Part shown: positions 8,693 to 16,735 of the stretch, one piece after another
Position numbering within the stretch: position 1 is the first letter of the stretch
Layout of the letters: the number at the start of each line of letters is the position of its first letter
Program-made: the position numbers and the translations under genes
Assembly: GCF_900206265.1 (NCBI RefSeq)
Contig: NZ_LT907782.1
Location: 1,426,001-1,490,000 of the forward strand
Reading direction: 5' to 3'
From: Nitrosomonas ureae
GTDB lineage: Bacteria; Pseudomonadota; Gammaproteobacteria; Burkholderiales; Nitrosomonadaceae
DNA: 64,000 nucleotides
Notes under the pieces: model-generated
The model's input: only the letters and a program-made list of their open reading frames with translations
What the model was told of the DNA's origin: nothing
The model's database searches: none

Positions 8693-10714
8693 ATGAGTAA
8701 CAATGTAGCTTGTCTTCAGACTTTTCTGCATAAAAGGCAATTGTTCTTTTTTCCGGCTGTTCTGGTTGGGATTTGTTTATTAGTGATAGGGTTTTATGCG
8801 GATCACCTACATTCACGTAATCTGGAACGTGAAATACGTGATGCGGCATTAATTCGCTTAAGTTTGTTACGTGCTGACCTGGAAGGAAAAATCACCAGTA
8901 ATGCTCAACTAGTACAGGGGCTCGCTGCATCTATCTCTGTTGAGCCGGATTTGTCGCTGGAAAAATTTGCCCAATTAGCACAATATTTATTTAAAGGCCG
9001 ATCACAGCTTCGTAATATTGGTGCTGCTCCTGACTTGATAATACGTTATATGTATCCGGTTGAAGGCAACGAGGCGGCAATAGGTCTAAATTTCCGGGAA
9101 CATCCACAGCAGCTTGAGTCGGTATTGCGTGCGCGGGATAGCGGACATCTTATTATCGCGGGGCCGGTTGATTTGGTTCAGGGCGGATTGGGATTTATCG
9201 CGCGGATTCCGGTATTTCTTGATAATGCTGAATCCGAAAAGAAAGCTTTCTGGGGCATGATCTCGGCCGTGATTGATGTGAATAAACTATATCAAGCAAG
9301 TGGCTTATTGGATTTTGTGAAAGAATTTGATATTTCGATCCGAGGCAAAGATGCGTTAGGTAAAGCAGGCGAAGTTTTTTTCGGCACTGATCAATTATTT
9401 GTGCAAAATCCTGTGTTGCTGGATATTTCCTTACCCTATGGTTCTTGGCAGATCGCTGCCATTCCTAAAGGAGGGTGGTCGGTCACTGGCAACGAGGGTA
9501 TTGTCTTTCGCTTGGGTTTGGTATTCACAGGCATTTTAATTTTATTACCCGTTGTTTTAATTGCCAAGTTTCAACAAAAGGAACGGGATAACGAGGCCCG
9601 GCTTAAAGCTTTATTCGCAATATCCCCCATTGGTATCGCGTTGAATGATTATGAAACAGGAAAGTTTATTGAAGTCAATGATGCATTGTTGGTTCCAACC
9701 GGTTACACGCGAGAGGAATTGTTAAACCTTACTTATTGGGACATTACACCTAAAGATTATGCGATACAGGAGGCCCAACAGCTTGAAAGTATGCAAGTGA
9801 CAGGTAGTTTTTGTTCCTATAAAAAAGAATATATTCGCAAGGATGGCAGTCATTACCCGGTTCAGCTTTATGGGATAGTGATCTACGATGTTTCTGGTCG
9901 AAAATTAATCTGGTCGATGGTTGAAGATATTACCGAGCGCAAAGCCGCAGAGCTGTCGCTTATTACGGCTCGATATGAAGCGGAACGGGCAAATAAGGCT
10001 AAATCCGAATTTCTTTCCAGCATGAGCCATGAATTACGTACGCCTATGAATGCGATTCTTGGTTTTAGTCAATTACTTGAGTTGGAGGGTTTGGATGACC
10101 GTCATTTGACATACGTTAAAGGAATCAAGTCGGCGGGCGTTCATTTGCTTGCATTAATCGATGAGGTACTGGATTTGGCAAAAATTGAATCGGGACGCAT
10201 AGATTTGCAACCCGAGTGGATTGATATTTGTACCGTAGTTGAGGAATGCATCAATTTGGTGAAAATACAAGCAGATGGGCAGGATATCAAACTGACACAC
10301 AGTGGAATGGCGGATAAGGTTTTATATACTGACCGAATCCGATTCAAACAAATTATCCTCAATTTGATTCACAATGCGATTAAATACAACCGTAAAGGCG
10401 GATGGGTGCATATCGAACTCAAGAATTCGGATAACCCGGAATATTTAAAAATTATTGTTATCGATTCTGGGATTGGTATTGCTGCTAATAGATTGACAGA
10501 GTTGTTTCAACCTTTTAATCGTCTTGATGCTGCAGGTAGCGCCATTGAAGGTACAGGGATAGGATTATCGCTTACGCGCCGAATCATTGAAATGATGGGT
10601 GGTTGCATTGGTGTGAAAAGTGAATTGGGTGTCGGAAGTACTTTTTGGTTCGAATTGCCGGCGAGAGGAATTAATGACAGGGATACCATAATCAATACAG
10701 AGCAGGCCACATGA
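8693..10714 (+). CDS. CHASE-PAS sensor histidine kinase
   Basis: A 673-residue membrane sensor kinase. An N-terminal helix (about 17-37) and a second near 275-297 enclose an extracytoplasmic CHASE-type domain (about 70-235, with LRNIGAAPDLIIRYMYP and GHLIIAGPVDLVQGG). A PAS domain follows (about 300-420, ending WSMVEDITERKAAE). The HisKA H-box is SSMSHELRTPMNAILGF with the phosphoacceptor His at residue 446. The HATPase domain shows the N box (LNLIHNAIKYN), G1 (IDSGIGI), an F-region and G2 (GTGIGLSLTRRIIEMMGG). There is no receiver domain, so it must pass phosphate to a response regulator, none of which is encoded next to it. CHASE domains bind small extracellular ligands; the ligand is unknown. 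Confidence 0.92.
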   Translation: MSNNVACLQTFLHKRQLFFFPAVLVGICLLVIGFYADHLHSRNLEREIRDAALIRLSLLRADLEGKITSNAQLVQGLAASISVEPDLSLEKFAQLAQYLFKGRSQLRNIGAAPDLIIRYMYPVEGNEAAIGLNFREHPQQLESVLRARDSGHLIIAGPVDLVQGGLGFIARIPVFLDNAESEKKAFWGMISAVIDVNKLYQASGLLDFVKEFDISIRGKDALGKAGEVFFGTDQLFVQNPVLLDISLPYGSWQIAAIPKGGWSVTGNEGIVFRLGLVFTGILILLPVVLIAKFQQKERDNEARLKALFAISPIGIALNDYETGKFIEVNDALLVPTGYTREELLNLTYWDITPKDYAIQEAQQLESMQVTGSFCSYKKEYIRKDGSHYPVQLYGIVIYDVSGRKLIWSMVEDITERKAAELSLITARYEAERANKAKSEFLSSMSHELRTPMNAILGFSQLLELEGLDDRHLTYVKGIKSAGVHLLALIDEVLDLAKIESGRIDLQPEWIDICTVVEECINLVKIQADGQDIKLTHSGMADKVLYTDRIRFKQIILNLIHNAIKYNRKGGWVHIELKNSDNPEYLKIIVIDSGIGIAANRLTELFQPFNRLDAAGSAIEGTGIGLSLTRRIIEMMGGCIGVKSELGVGSTFWFELPARGINDRDTIINTEQAT

Positions 10715-10742
10715 ATCAGCTCAGCCTTTCTGTTTAATGACA

Positions 10743-10781
10743 AGTAACCCTTCTCCTGTTTATAGCGAGGGAAGGGTTACT
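10743..10781. terminator. Bidirectional terminator between convergent genes
   Basis: A 10-bp perfect stem AGTAACCCTT / AAGGGTTACT with a 19-base internal part, located exactly between the ends of the histidine kinase and the beta-propeller gene. Neither side has a long T-run, so efficiency is uncertain. Confidence 0.55.
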
Positions 10782-10807
10782 AATTGGGAATTACTGGAAT
10801 CAGCGTA

Positions 10808-12934
10808 TTACCATTCAACCTTACCCGCTAATGCCCAAGTCAGGCCACTATCGGTTGAAATATAAGTACTATCTCGTGCAACGCCTAAAATAGTGGCATC
10901 AAGCGCAAAGCCGGGAGAAAGACGGAATTCAGTAAATTGAATATTTTCTTGCAACAATGAAGTGCCTATATTTTCAGATACTGCTATATTTCCTTGATTA
11001 TTAAGTGTAATCTTATACAAACCTTTCCCATGGACATTGACGAAGATAAGTCGATCATTGGAAAAATTGGGAGAAAACTCAATTTGATGGATTGCGTTCC
11101 CTGGACCTATATGGTTCTGAGTCATTGTAGTCCACACATTGCCCCCATTCTTTGAACGATATAAGCCATTACTTGTGCCGATAAAGACTAATTTGTCCGT
11201 AGCGTATTGAGGGGAAACGGCAATTGATAAATGCTGCTGTCCCGGTAGGCCACGTAATGTGATTGACTCGAATCTCTGTGATTGTAACCAGCTGTTACCA
11301 CCATCCGTTGTGCGCCAGACTTTTCCAGCACGATTTGCGGCAAAAGCTGTACGATCATTCGCGTAGTTGGGTGAAATAGCCAGGCTTACAATATGGGATG
11401 TAGTAGGGACACCCCGCAGCCAGCGCCAGCTGTTACCACCATCAAGGGTTTGAAGAATTCCATGTGATCTTGTCCCTATATAGATCTCCCGATCAGTTTC
11501 AAATGTGGGCGATAAAACGAATGCATTGATAAAAACCGCAAATGGCGATATCTCAGTAATTTTAGGAATAAATTTTGTAGTCCAGTTTTGTCCGAAATCG
11601 TTCGAAAATCCAATATGCCCAGTATTCCGTGAGGCAACTGCCGTAGGCGAACCTGATTGATTCTGAGAAAAATTGACATCAAAAGCACTCATTGGAAGAC
11701 TCAGACTAATTGGAACTGGCCACCCCGTTCTATCCATAGTCCATGTCGTACCACGATCGCTAGAAGTGTATATACCCCCACCGAAGTATGTTGTTGCGAT
11801 CACGGATTGATCATTGATGAAGTTAGGTGACAAGGCCAATCCGGTGAGTAGATTTTTTCGGGTTTGTTTTTGTGCCCAAGTAATACCGCCATCTTTCGAA
11901 ATGAAAAGCCCATCATACGCCGACAGAAAGACCGTTTGGTCTGCTGAGAATGTATTGGATACCTGCAGCTCACTGAATTCTTCCAATGCAGCAGTTTGTC
12001 CGGTAACTGCCGCTCCGGATGCATGATAAGTCCAGCTGTCGCCGCCATCCGTTGATTTATATACAGCCTTTGTTAAGCTGGTACAGAAAACGGTGCGATC
12101 AGTTAAATAGTTTGGAGATAGTGAGACATTATTAATTGCCTCCAATGGCAAATTGGCTGGTTTGAGGGTAAAGCTTGCGCCCGTATCATTGCTGTAATAG
12201 ATTCCGTCAGCAGTAGCCAGAAATACTTCTTTAGGGTTCCCTCCTGACATTGCGATGTCATAAAAGGTTGTTCCTGCAATATTTCCGATACTGCTCCAAG
12301 TGAAACCTCCATCAGTAGATTTCTGCAGATTACCTGTTTTATTGACAGTAATGACCGTCAGATCGGTTGTGAAGCTGGGTGATACGGCTACCAACTGTAT
12401 GCCTAGAGTTGAATTTTGTACTCTAGTCCAGGTGGTTGCTGCCCTGGAACGCCGGTAAAGCTGACCATTCATTGTAGTTAAGAAAACCACGTAATCATTG
12501 TTTCCGAATTTGGCTATAGTCAATTCCTTTATTTTTAGATTGAGAAGCCCGGTATTGGAAAGCTGCCAGGAATTTCCTTGATCCAAGGATTGATACACCC
12601 CATCTCCCCTGGTTGTGGCAAAAACCGTATTATCGGTACCATAGTTTGGTGAGATGCGAATAGAGATTTCTGCAAATACATTATCCAACCCGTTTGGCAA
12701 TCGAGTCCATGTCGTACCACCATCAGTTGATCGCAGAATGTTTGTATATTGATCTGAAGTCGCTTCTGCATCGGTGGACAGAAAGAGAGTCTTATCAGTA
12801 GCATAATTAGGGGAAATACCTAATCCAAATACCATATCATGCGGATTATGGGCATGAATTTTATTGCTACTGATACATAGTAGTATGAGGAGGGTAAATA
12901 ATGTTACTGGATATTGAAAAAAACTAGTTTTCAT
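10808..12934 (-). CDS. Secreted BNR/Asp-box beta-propeller protein
   Basis: A 708-residue protein with a Sec signal peptide (hydrophobic to about residue 28, ending KIHA-HN). The rest is built of two interleaved repeats: about 12 Asp-boxes of the S-x-D-x-G-x-x-W type (STDGGTTWTRL, SLDQGNSWQL, STDGGFTWSS, SSDRGTTWTM, STDSGLTWAL) and about 11 copies of an S-P-x-[FY]-x-x-D-x-x-[IV]-[FI] segment (SPNYATDKTLF, SPNYGTDNTVF, SPSFTTDLTVI). This is the sortilin/YCF48/sialidase-like propeller fold, probably two stacked or one large propeller. No glycosidase residues can be assigned. It may bind surface or extracellular partners. It is monocistronic and followed by a shared terminator. Confidence 0.82.
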   Translation of the reverse strand: MKTSFFQYPVTLFTLLILLCISSNKIHAHNPHDMVFGLGISPNYATDKTLFLSTDAEATSDQYTNILRSTDGGTTWTRLPNGLDNVFAEISIRISPNYGTDNTVFATTRGDGVYQSLDQGNSWQLSNTGLLNLKIKELTIAKFGNNDYVVFLTTMNGQLYRRSRAATTWTRVQNSTLGIQLVAVSPSFTTDLTVITVNKTGNLQKSTDGGFTWSSIGNIAGTTFYDIAMSGGNPKEVFLATADGIYYSNDTGASFTLKPANLPLEAINNVSLSPNYLTDRTVFCTSLTKAVYKSTDGGDSWTYHASGAAVTGQTAALEEFSELQVSNTFSADQTVFLSAYDGLFISKDGGITWAQKQTRKNLLTGLALSPNFINDQSVIATTYFGGGIYTSSDRGTTWTMDRTGWPVPISLSLPMSAFDVNFSQNQSGSPTAVASRNTGHIGFSNDFGQNWTTKFIPKITEISPFAVFINAFVLSPTFETDREIYIGTRSHGILQTLDGGNSWRWLRGVPTTSHIVSLAISPNYANDRTAFAANRAGKVWRTTDGGNSWLQSQRFESITLRGLPGQQHLSIAVSPQYATDKLVFIGTSNGLYRSKNGGNVWTTMTQNHIGPGNAIHQIEFSPNFSNDRLIFVNVHGKGLYKITLNNQGNIAVSENIGTSLLQENIQFTEFRLSPGFALDATILGVARDSTYISTDSGLTWALAGKVEW

Positions 12935-13734
12935 TCTTGTACCTCTGGTTAGTAGATATAATTACTTATCATTATTAGTCAATAATTACAATAGGTTGTT
13001 TAATATATTATATGCTTGCGTTTAGTTACGTTTAAATTCTTAATTTAATTTCTTATGGTCATTCTTAGCCATTTATATAAGTCGCTTGATTCTATTTAAA
13101 TAAAGCACCCCGCCGCAAGCAGCGGGGTATTAACTGCGCTCTACAATCTGCTGGTTTTCAACCAGCTTTCGCCCCAAGGGGGCGGGGAATTAAACCCGCA
13201 GAGATTAAAATGATTGTGAATACTAAGCAATTGATTATTATTTAATATGATTAATTTATTAACTATTGTCGAAATGTCATCGAATTGTATATTATAAAAA
13301 TATTAAAATTCTACTCGCTGCTAATGAAATGTATTTTAAAAATTAAGCATTTAAAAAAAGGCTTACATTGTATGTTTGTTTAATACCGATCAGTGTGATA
13401 AAAATCGCAACTTTGTAGCTTTAAAACTCAGTCAGTGGCAAACGTCCCGAGATACGAGAGTTATGACACAGACGTACCCTTTGACGATCAATACTCGATG
13501 ATAGTTTTCTCTGAAATCGACTTTTTCTCATAACAGGTCTTAACTTACAGCGGGCGAATAGGTATGCAAGTAATGAATACTCTATTGCAGTTACCAAATA
13601 CGGCCATTAAAGATTGATAGACTGATTGGAGCTTTTGCATACAGAGTATTGCTTATAACAAATCACGCTATCCACCAACCCGCTATATCGTTCTTTAACT
13701 TGCTACCTCAAATTTTGCCATCAGACTCTAGTTT
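12935..13734. other. Long intergenic region, start of the accessory zone
   Basis: About 800 very A+T-rich bases with no credible gene. It contains one notable object, a cluster of three G+C-rich hairpins at 13107-13184, described separately. A minus-strand open frame at 13735-14028 just beyond has no recognisable motif and is not called. Confidence 0.5.
13107..13184. repeat. Three-hairpin REP/IS-end-like element
   Basis: Three consecutive stem-loops in 78 bases: 13107-13128 (ACCCCGCCGC-AA-GCAGCGGGGT, one mismatch), 13150-13166 (GCTGGTT-TTC-AACCAGC) and 13170-13184 (CGCCCC-AAG-GGGGCG). Hairpins 1 and 3 are each followed by the similar string GCGGGG-[TA]ATTAA, so they look like two copies of one palindromic unit flanking a third hairpin, as in REP/BIME elements or ends of IS200/IS605-type transposons. 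The G+C content is far above the surroundings. No transposase of that type is in the window. It could also be a structured RNA. Confidence 0.6.
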
Positions 13735-14026
13735 CTATCTGTTGCATAGTATTCTCATAGCTCTCAAATAATAAGTGACAGGCCGCTGTAATTTTATAGT
13801 AACACTGTACTGAATATGTCCTAATATATGTAGGAATGTTCTTGTCAGATTAATTGCAGCAGAAACGGGGCCAAGCTTTTTTCGTGATGTTGAACCCAAA
13901 GGCTTTGCTGTGTGGATCACTGCATCCGAAGTTGGTTGAACAAAAGCATTTATCTCGCTAAGAAAATGCTGAACAAATCCCGAAGTTTGGGACAATCGTG
14001 TTTTCTGATATTTTTTTACATACACC

Positions 14027-14427
14027 ATGTCATGCCAATCGAGCTTTGTGGAGCTTGACTACAATCACAAGAAACGGGAACGGGCGCGTGATCCTGAAAT
14101 GCATCAGACGAAGAAGGGGAAGCACGGGCACTTTGGCATGAAAGTGCATGCTGAGGTAGACGTGGATTCCGGAGCGGCGCATACGGTTGAAATTGCCGCT
14201 GCCAATGAAGCCGATATCAACATCCTGTCCAAGCAGCTGTGGGTGGAAGACGAGGTTACTTTTGGCGATACGGGCTACACCAGTGATGAATACAAACGCG
14301 GGGCACGACAGTTTGGATTCACCCGGCCCCGCACCGCGGACTGATGAAGAATGCTGTCCAGGTAAATATACTGATGATGGATTTGGCCAACCTGTACCTG
14401 CTGCGCAGGCGACTGCTGACCAGTTGA
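14027..14427 (+). pseudogene. IS5-group transposase with internal deletion
   Basis: The first part (14027-14344) reads ERARDPEMHQTKKGKHGHFG then MKVHAEVDVDSGAAHTVE and FGDTGYTSDEYKR, the central catalytic region of IS5-group transposases (DPEMHQTKKG, the DADSG stretch and the second catalytic Asp in GDTGY). The frame then stops at a TGA whose bases overlap an ATG in another frame (14344-14427) that encodes NILMMDLANLYLLRRRLLTS, the normal C-terminal end of the same family. The segment between, including the region with the catalytic Glu, is deleted, and the N-terminus is lost as well. The following 14430-14580 stretch looks like further decayed 3' sequence of the element. Confidence 0.78.
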
Positions 14428-14676
14428 GGAATAAGGCCGCTCAAAATACCCCGGCGGCAGACGATGAGCGGAAACGGGGGAAATTCGGCGTCAAATTGTC
14501 GCTGAAGAATAAAGTGCCGCGAATCCGTGTTCAAAAAACTGGCAGTAGTACCAAAAAATCTGGAAACCGCTAATTGTTCAGCGGCTCTTTAGATAATGAA
14601 GTCACGAGATTAGAACTATGAGATTCTTGTAAAAACACAAGGATTTCATATGACATATTCACACCGCAGACATGAC

Positions 14677-14816
14677 GAGACCTTTGCACGGTGTCATGAG
14701 CGGTACCAGAATAAGGCAAAAATTTGCGAAAAAGCGGAGTTTACACGAGGTAAATGAGCATTTTTCGCAAATTTTTAACGCAATTATCGTGCCGCGTAGT
14801 AACCGTACAAAGGTCT
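14677..14816. mobile_element. 140-base MITE-like element inside the transposase gene
   Basis: The insert begins GAGACCTTTGCACGGT and ends ACCGTACAAAGGTCTC, terminal inverted repeats differing at one base. Both sides carry the pentamer ATGAC (14672-14676 and 14817-14821), a target duplication. The interior is one long foldback: a 16-base perfect arm at 14718-14733 pairs with 14761-14776, with partial pairing beyond. It has no coding capacity. Removing the insert and one ATGAC copy restores the reading frame of the transposase, which proves the boundaries. The source transposase that mobilised it is not known. Confidence 0.85.
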
Positions 14817-15157
14817 CATGACATATCAGAGGAAGTATGGTCGCGGCTAGAGACACATCTGCCTGGACGCCAAGGCGTTTGGTGAGGGCTGGCCAGAGAT
14901 AACCGGCAATTCATCAATGCTGTTTTCTGGATTATGCGCACGGGTGCGCCATGGCGGGATTTGCCGCCGGCTTATGGCGATTGGAGCAATACGCACCGTC
15001 GCTTTATTCGCTGGCGCGACAAGGGCATCTGGGAAAAATTACTGGAAGTGCTGATTGACGACCCGGATTACGAATGGCTGACGATTGATGCCAGTCATTG
15101 TAAGGTACATCCTCATGCTGCCGGAGCCAGATGCGGGAATCAAGACATGAGCCGCAC

Positions 15158-15164
15158 AAAAGGG
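15158..15164 (+). promoter_or_regulatory. Putative -1 programmed frameshift site
   Basis: The heptamer AAAAGGG lies where ORF A and ORF B of the transposase overlap and the required shift is -1. This type of slippery site is known in IS elements with split DDE transposases. Confidence 0.5.
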
Positions 15165-15639
15165 GGCTCAATACCAAGATACATCTGGCCGTGGATGCGC
15201 ATGGTATGCCGGTCAGAGTTTTTATTACACAAGGTACCACAGCGGATTGCACGCAGGCTGGCCGCCTGATCGAAGGGCTTGATACGGATTATTTACTGGC
15301 GGATCGTGGTTATGACAGCAATGCGATTATTGAACAAGTAAGAAAACAGGGCATGGAAGCTATAATTCCTCCAAAGAAAAGCCGTGCAGCGCAAAGGTTC
15401 TACGATAAGGCATTGTATAAATTGCGGCATCTTGTAGAAAATGCTTTTCTGCACCTCAAGAGATGGCGCAGCATCGCCACAAGATACGCCAAAAATACCG
15501 CCTCTTTTCTCGCCGCTGTACAAATCAGATGCATCGCTCTCTGGGCAAATATCTCGTGACTACACTATCTAGAAGACAACAACAATTTTTTGGACATGGT
15601 ACAAACAATTTTTCACTGGGATAATTTTAAAGCGTGCAC

Positions 15640-15951
15640 TTAATTATCGAAATGCGTTTGTGCATGGCAATCTGAAATCATACATATACCACCGAAACCT
15701 TTCATCGCGGGTTGCAACTCATTAAGTACTTTCTGTGCTAGATCTTCCTTACAAGCAAAAATTGTCACGGCATTTTCATCGGGTAAAATTCTATCATCAG
15801 GATTTCGTAGACCTCGCGCTCCCCGTCCTCCTGCATTCTTAATGACGGTATATCCGCGTATTCCGGATCTTTTTAGTAATTCAATTAACGCATCGTGATA
15901 TTCTATTTCTACAATGACTTCGAATCTTTTCATTGCAATTGCATTGTCCAT
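15640..15951 (-). CDS. PII-like signalling protein
   Basis: A 103-residue protein of the PII/GlnB-like superfamily: MKRFEVIVEIEYHDALIELL, GIRGYTVIKNAGGRGARG, and a central DENAVTIFACKEDLAQKVLNEL matching the ferredoxin-like fold and the B-loop region. The T-loop tyrosine used for uridylylation in GlnB/GlnK is not evident and the central loop is short, so it is closer to the non-canonical PII-like proteins linked to bicarbonate/carboxysome or transport control than to classical nitrogen PII. GGGAG lies 6 bases ahead of the chosen ATG. It is flanked by the IS on one side and a long gene-poor stretch on the other; no transporter partner is adjacent. Confidence 0.72.
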   Translation of the reverse strand: MDNAIAMKRFEVIVEIEYHDALIELLKRSGIRGYTVIKNAGGRGARGLRNPDDRILPDENAVTIFACKEDLAQKVLNELQPAMKGFGGICMISDCHAQTHFDN

Positions 15952-16735
15952 TACTTTCTCCCAAAAACATTATAATTATTAAATAGCTCCAGGAAATTCT
16001 AATTAAACTCCTTTACAAGCTTGAAACAAGGCTGTGTATATTGATTTCGTGCACCCTAAGCTCCAGGATCACAAATAAATTAACCATATCAAAGCATCAT
16101 TCGAGATATTGTTTTATATGTGCAGCTTTATGAAACTATCCCCCTCACATCTCCCAGTCAATCCATAGGTCAATAACTTATGAAATGAAAGGGCATTCTT
16201 AGAGAACTTCTGCTAAAAATACTCAATCAGCACAAAAACAGCATACAAATTTGTCAACAAACACAGTACGTTTCAGCTTGTTAAACAATACCCCCAAGGT
16301 ACTTTCTATTAATTCCTTTCACATCAAGGTACGACGCAATCTTAATAGAATCGGCACGATATGCCTATTAAGGAAACTATTGTTTTTTCTTAAAGGAAAC
16401 CATTAAAAAAAACAATCCACCTGCCACATCAAGGAACAAGAGAAGAATTCATGGATGGTAAAGAAAAGCGACATAAATATGTCGCTCGGTGTATAACGTG
16501 AAAGACTCTATGACTTACCTGAATGATGAAGACATAAAGCGTTTAACAAGCTGATGGCATTCAGAATAATTATTCCCAAACAACGGTATAGCTTACCGGA
16601 TGCAGCATAAGGGAACAAGGGGAGAATCTCCTAAAAAATGTATTGCAAGTATCATCTGGAAATTATTCCCCATCAACACAACAAAATTCTCACGGTTGCG
16701 CAGAGAGCTTTTAAGACTATGAAATGCAACAAACC
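15952..16735. other. Gene-poor region with one strong hairpin
   Basis: About 780 A+T-rich bases. The only structure I see is the palindrome at 16467-16486. No tRNA, ribosome site with a credible frame, or repeat array was found. The promoter of the PII-like gene must lie at the left edge. Confidence 0.5.
16467..16486. repeat. 9-bp perfect palindrome with two-base centre
   Basis: AGCGACATA-AA-TATGTCGCT. It has no T-run on either side, so a regulator-binding site or stray IS sequence is as likely as a terminator. Confidence 0.4.

Larger units (their letters stand above)
14650..15559 (+). pseudogene. IS5-family (IS427-like) transposase, interrupted
   Basis: The gene begins with ATG at 14650 (MTYSHRRHD, after AAGGA), is interrupted by a 140-base MITE after codon 9, resumes as ISEEVWSRLETHLPGRQGVW, meets a TGA where a Gly codon is expected, and continues with LARDNRQFINAVFWIMRTGAPWRDLPP. 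ORF A runs to about 15269 and contains TIDASHCKVH. ORF B (15131-15559) supplies HLAVDAHGMPV, DYLLADRGYDSN, PPKKSRA and LYKLRHLVENAFLHLKRWR, the DDE core. The two frames meet at A-AAA-GGG (15158-15164), a likely programmed -1 slippage site as in related IS. The MITE and the nonsense codon make the full transposase unable to form, though ORF B alone is intact. Confidence 0.82.
14592..15569 (+). mobile_element. IS5-family element (IS427-like) carrying a MITE insertion
   Basis: The ends form imperfect terminal inverted repeats: left GATAATGAAGTCACGAGAT and, in reverse complement, right GATAGTGTAGTCACGAGAT (17 of 19 identical). Outside them are TTA and CTA, consistent with a TA target of the YTAR type. 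The element is 978 bases, of which 145 are the inserted MITE plus its target duplication; the ancestral length of about 833 bases is typical for this IS group. It holds a two-frame transposase gene. Next to it on the left lies an older, deleted IS5-group remnant. Confidence 0.8.

Noticed and set aside
13081-13200. Possible CRISPR array
   Set aside because: Only palindromic units without regular spacers; no repeats of constant length and no cas genes.
13561-13660. Possible inverted ends of another IS (GTATGCAAGTAATG and TTTGCATACAGAG stretches)
   Set aside because: The match is short and gapped and encloses nothing coding.
13735-14028. 97-codon open frame on the minus strand next to the IS5 remnant
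   Set aside because: No ribosome site, no recognisable motif, atypical composition, and it lies in IS-derived sequence.
14659-14856. Minus-strand open frame across the MITE
   Set aside because: It is created by the foldback element and the antisense of the transposase.
16451-16501. 16-codon frame starting ATGGATGGTAAAG
   Set aside because: Too short, dominated by the palindrome, no independent evidence.
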